Source: Tanypteryx hageni
Taxonomy: Eukaryota; Arthropoda; Insecta; Odonata; Petaluridae
Length of the DNA stretch: 64,000 nucleotides
Direction of reading: 5' to 3'
Assembly: GCA_028673005.1 (NCBI GenBank)
Contig: CM054116.1
Location: 25,893,840 to 25,957,839 of the forward strand
This document shows positions 60,747 through 64,000 of this stretch, in pieces. The translations under genes were made by a program, and so were the position numbers. The stretch's first letter is position 1. The number at the start of each line of letters is the position of its first letter. The notes beneath the pieces are model-generated. The model was not told the origin of the DNA. It saw only the letters and a program-made list of their open reading frames with translations, and ran no database searches.

Positions 60747-60949
60747 ATTTCCATCCATCATTTCGTCCTTCACCATTTTGGAAAGTTCTTTAATTTCCTC
60801 ATTCCATTCGCTCAAGTTCGACGATTCTTCGATCGGGGGCGTATTTCGCCATTCGGGCCTTGAGTTATCTCTGCTGCCTTTGCCATCGGGGCCCCACGGG
60901 GACTCCTCGACCTCTCGCCGCCGGCCATTTCGAAACTGACGACAGTTCG
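60747..60949 (-). CDS. Candidate coding exon, product unknown
   Basis: The minus strand has an acceptor-like AAATTTCAG at 60950 and a possible donor AAT then GTATTT at 60747. In the frame that stays open beyond both sites it reads EVEESPWGPDGKGSRDN, RPEWRNTPPIEESSNLSEW and NEEIKELSKMVKDEMMDGN. This is charged, varied and not repeat-derived, and GC content rises exactly here. The pyrimidine tract is weak and the ends are uncertain. The exit phase (0) does not match the entry phase of the exon at 56175-56303, so another exon would be needed between them. The protein was not recognised. Confidence 0.33.
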
Positions 60950-61114
60950 CTGAAATTTGTGGCCATAGTTTTCGAGTTGGTGTTTTCAGACGCGTCATTT
61001 GCCTCTGCATAATTAGATGCCCCGAGTTCGCGCACATAGTCCCTTCTCGTATCCGCACGCACACGGCTCTCTCTCGCTTTATTTAGCCATATTTTTTCGT
61101 TGCTCTATACACAT

Positions 61115-61170
61115 CTCTCCTCCCCCACCCCCTCGCCCTCTCCCCCTCCTCCCCCTCTCTCTCCGCCCTC
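61115..61170. repeat. C/T-rich tract
   Basis: CCTCCCCC, CCCCTCC and CTCTCT runs within a GC-richer zone (60830-61480). Confidence 0.6.
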
Positions 61171-61519
61171 CGGAAATCAATTTGCACCTTCTGCATGTTT
61201 TTGAGCGTGGCGATCTATTTAACGCCGCTCGTGACTAAAATTTCCGAACGCATTGCCATTCGTAATTTATTTGGAGGGTAAATCAACAGGATTCGAACGC
61301 AAAACGCGAGCACATGTGTGCGTTCGCGAGTGTGTGCGTGTGTGCGGTTCCCTGCAACGCGCTGAAATATGTGCATTTGCTCATTTTTCAGCTTTAGTCC
61401 GGCGTCCGAAGCGACCCATAAATCAAGCGCGGAGCGTTAAAACCTCGGCGCCGCGAAAAGGCCTCCTCGTTTGTTTTTCACGGTCGTATTTTAATAATCT
61501 CTTTTGTTCATAGACTTTC

Positions 61520-63230
61520 ACTTTATGTTCAAAAATTGTTTGTGAAGAGATGGCGATAATTTAAGGTGATAAATTAACGAAAAAATATTTCATCTTTCAA
61601 ATATTGAAACACTTTTATTTAATGGAAAATGTGACGGAAAGTGTTTCCATGTAATTTATGCGATAAATTCATACGTTCGCACATTTTTGCCTCAAAAACA
61701 TTGGCGTCAGACTTTCTAACATTTTTTTTCAAATTATAAAAACGTTCGTTTAATGAATTCTCCGCTTTCATTCGCTGAACTATCAGATGCATAAAAACGA
61801 TTCTATTAAACATCGAAATGCTTCCCTTTCACTTTTTCATGTCAATACAATCTATCGAGAAAGAAACCTCATTTGAAAGACTAATCTGTAGAGTATTAGT
61901 ATCAATAAAAAGAAATTTATTTGAGACTTCCGAGTATTTGTCTGTTATTGGGCAATCATCATTAAATCAGTTGAGAAGAAATGAATTCGAGTTTTGTCGA
62001 TTCGTCCTATAAAAAAACTCTGTCCATGATAAATTGTTAAAATAGATCAAACGAGTTGAAAACATTATTGAATTAATGAAGGCTCATTTCTAGGCTGTTA
62101 GTTCAATTTGATTTCAAGAGAAAAATCGTTTACACGCAAATTGTGTCATTATCCTCGAGTCATAAACAGAACGAGTGCGGTGTTTTCAGAGCAGCATGCC
62201 GCGCTTACGGCCATCGCGCCATTGTGACGTATTCCTATGGCGTATGCATACAACGCACGGACGAATTTCGGTGTGAATGTCGATTAATAGGATAATAGGG
62301 CGCATCGAGGCCTCAGGAGACTATAACGCCTTATCTCCTTTGCGCCAAATGCTCTTTTACGACTGCATCAATTTCCTATTCTATCTTTAATGAGCGAGTA
62401 CAAAAATGTTTGTCGGAGTATAGATTATTTTTCCGCTGATTAATTAGTGAAAGTGACAATGCATTTGATTGCCGCTTTTTTCTGTAACGAGCGAATGATT
62501 TTATGCTTTTCATAATTTTTACAGATGTTTTTTATTTTGATATATTTTTCGGATACATCCGTGTTTGATCATGGGTAATTTATTCGGCATAAACAGTGAC
62601 GTATAACCTCAAAGTTTGACTTTCAGGGTTTATAATGAACCATTAAAATCTGACGCAGAGAATTTCTGTATTTGCTTTCGACTTTTTCCCAGTAGATAAT
62701 AGATAAGTTATATTTCCAACGTATTGTTTGCATTTATGCATATTATCTCATGTGTTTTGCATTTATTTTGTCATTTGTCCATTAGTAATCAGCATACAAC
62801 TGATAGAAGTTATTTACTGGACACATTTTAACTTCCGCTTGGTAAAAATAAATAATAATAAAGACACGCGCATGGATAACATCATCAGATTTTTACGAGT
62901 CAATTATATATTAGATGGCAGTTTGGAGTATATAGAGGCGTTACCATTGTTCTTACCTGCATTATCTCTAGAGTTTACCATAAAATACCATTTATGTAGA
63001 CCGATGGGGAATGCTTATAATAGCAGTTGCAAGTGGTAGGTTCTGCTGTTTTCCTTAATTTAATCTCTTGAAGAGAATATAGCACCATCAAGCAAAACCT
63101 TGGTATCTACTGTAACGCGCTAAGCAAATACTTAAGATAAAACTTGGAATTTATAAAGAAGCAATTGTGTAATTTTGAAATGTTAGTTATTTTTCCGTGC
63201 ATGCTTTCAGGACACGTCCAGTCTCTTTGC
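61520..63230. other. AT-rich spacer, nothing recognised
   Basis: A GC-richer patch lies at 62180-62340. No gene was supported. Confidence 0.4.
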
Positions 63231-63243
63231 TATTAATGCCGTC

Positions 63244-63522
63244 CAGTGCCGGTCCTAGGGGCGTGCGACGCGTGCCACCGCGCTCGGGCGGCGGCTTCTG
63301 AGGGGCACCCTTCGGGTCGCTGCTACATGCATTCCACTCATAAATGTATTTAAAATCGTTTCAAAGTTAAATAGTATTAAATGAGCTGTATCAGGTGTAA
63401 ATGTGGTAACGCATAAACCGAGCACGCGTAAATTGAGAGACATCTGTATTTGCCTATGTTAGAAGAAGGGGTTGCCAAATTTTCCTTCGCACACCACCGT
63501 AAAAACCTTAGGATCGACCCTG
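63244..63522. mobile_element. hAT-type MITE (279 bp)
   Basis: The left terminus CAGTGCCGGTCCTAGGGGC and the inverted right terminus CAGGGTCGATCCTAAGGTT share CAG.G.CG.TCCTA.GG. The flanking octamers ATGCCGTC (63236-63243) and ATGCTGCC (63523-63530) match at 6 of 8. It is non-coding. Confidence 0.65.
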
Positions 63523-63736
63523 ATGCTGCCATTTTAACCATCGGCAAAAAATTCAACGGAACGATAGATGCTGGAGAGATCGAATGATTGGAACATGTTA
63601 TCATAATATACCTACCCTCGACATAATATTTAATGCACTGTATTTCGAATAGTTCCTCGAAAATTATCGTTTGGGCAATCCTAAAATAAGAGAAGGCGCG
63701 ATCAGCACGCCTAAGGTACTTCGGCGATGTCGCAGC

Positions 63737-63743
63737 TATAAAA
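63737..63743 (+). promoter_or_regulatory. TATA-box candidate
   Basis: TATAAAA is followed within 30 bases by a GC-rich, CpG-containing tract and then by an open frame that leaves the window. The position would place a transcription start near 63770. No initiator was confirmed. Confidence 0.28.
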
Positions 63744-63923
63744 AACAATAGAAGAAGCGTTTCCCGCCTCTCTCGATCGCCGACGTGGCGCTCGGATCCA
63801 AGATTCCCGAAAGTCGAACGCGAGCCGAACTATGCTCGCACCTCCTGCTTCCTCCTCCTCCTTCCCCCATTTTCCCGCAACCGTGAGTCCACGCTCTTCT
63901 CAGACTCCTCAAAGTTATTCGCG

Positions 63924-64000
63924 ATGGAAAAATCGCTCCTGTTTTCTACGCCGTCCATTCCGAGGAAAGGAATGGAAACAATCGTCGCCGATAGAAACTG
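63924..64000 (+). CDS. Possible gene start running off the right edge
   Basis: ATG 63924 (context GCGATGG) opens MEKSLLFSTPSIPRKGMETI and stays open to the window end. The same frame is open from 63690, over 100 codons without a stop. The upstream part is arginine/serine/leucine-rich and probably untranslated. With the TATA-like box it could be the first exon of a plus-strand gene beyond the window. The protein was not recognised. Confidence 0.25.
   Translation, partial: MEKSLLFSTPSIPRKGMETIVADRN

Overview
The window looks like intergenic and intronic DNA from an animal genome, most likely an insect or another arthropod. It is AT-rich overall, has no operon-like gene packing, and shows no long open frame that reads as a cellular protein. 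The recognisable protein-like sequence is almost all transposon-derived: a Tc1/mariner-type transposase of a family common in insects, a second mariner relic, a Jockey/CR1-group LINE, an RTE-like LINE tail and a Helitron fragment. The species cannot be named from the sequence. No tRNA, rRNA or CRISPR was recognised by eye.

Layout. 0-10 kb: AT-rich spacer with a 285-bp hAT-type MITE (3244-3528), a possible larger hAT-like element (4112-5271) and G-rich and pyrimidine-rich tracts. 10-12.2 kb: a complete 1.63-kb mariner-type element with 135-bp terminal inverted repeats and a dead transposase. Next to it, a PIF/Harbinger-like MITE sits inside one copy of a dispersed repeat whose uninterrupted copy lies at 21.2 kb. 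12.5-19.3 kb: a LINE 3'-end fragment, a Helitron derivative (15967-16738), an internally deleted mariner relic on the minus strand and a 1.7-kb degenerate hAT. 22.8-24.3 kb: purine-rich DNA and a GGGAAAGGGAGAGG-type minisatellite. 26-30 kb: a transposase-like relic, then a decayed LINE of about 3 kb. 30-39.4 kb: several non-autonomous DNA transposons, including three hAT-type elements nested one inside another (38154-39362). 42-50 kb: purine and pyrimidine tracts, AT/CA/ATAC microsatellites and a 2-kb CT-based array with higher-order structure. 50-53.5 kb: a GC- and CpG-rich, GA-rich block that may be a promoter region. 54-64 kb: AT-rich DNA with two candidate coding exons on the minus strand (56175-56303 and 60747-60949), a LINE 3' fragment, more MITEs, and a TATA-like box with an open frame running off the right edge.

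How it fits together. Nearly everything identifiable is a relic of past transposition. Autonomous copies are broken by stops, frameshifts or lost catalytic residues, and many short elements are defined only by inverted termini and target-site duplications. Nesting gives relative ages. If cellular genes are present, they are represented only by short exons in long introns and by two GC-rich promoter-like zones. Those calls are inferences from splice signals and base composition.
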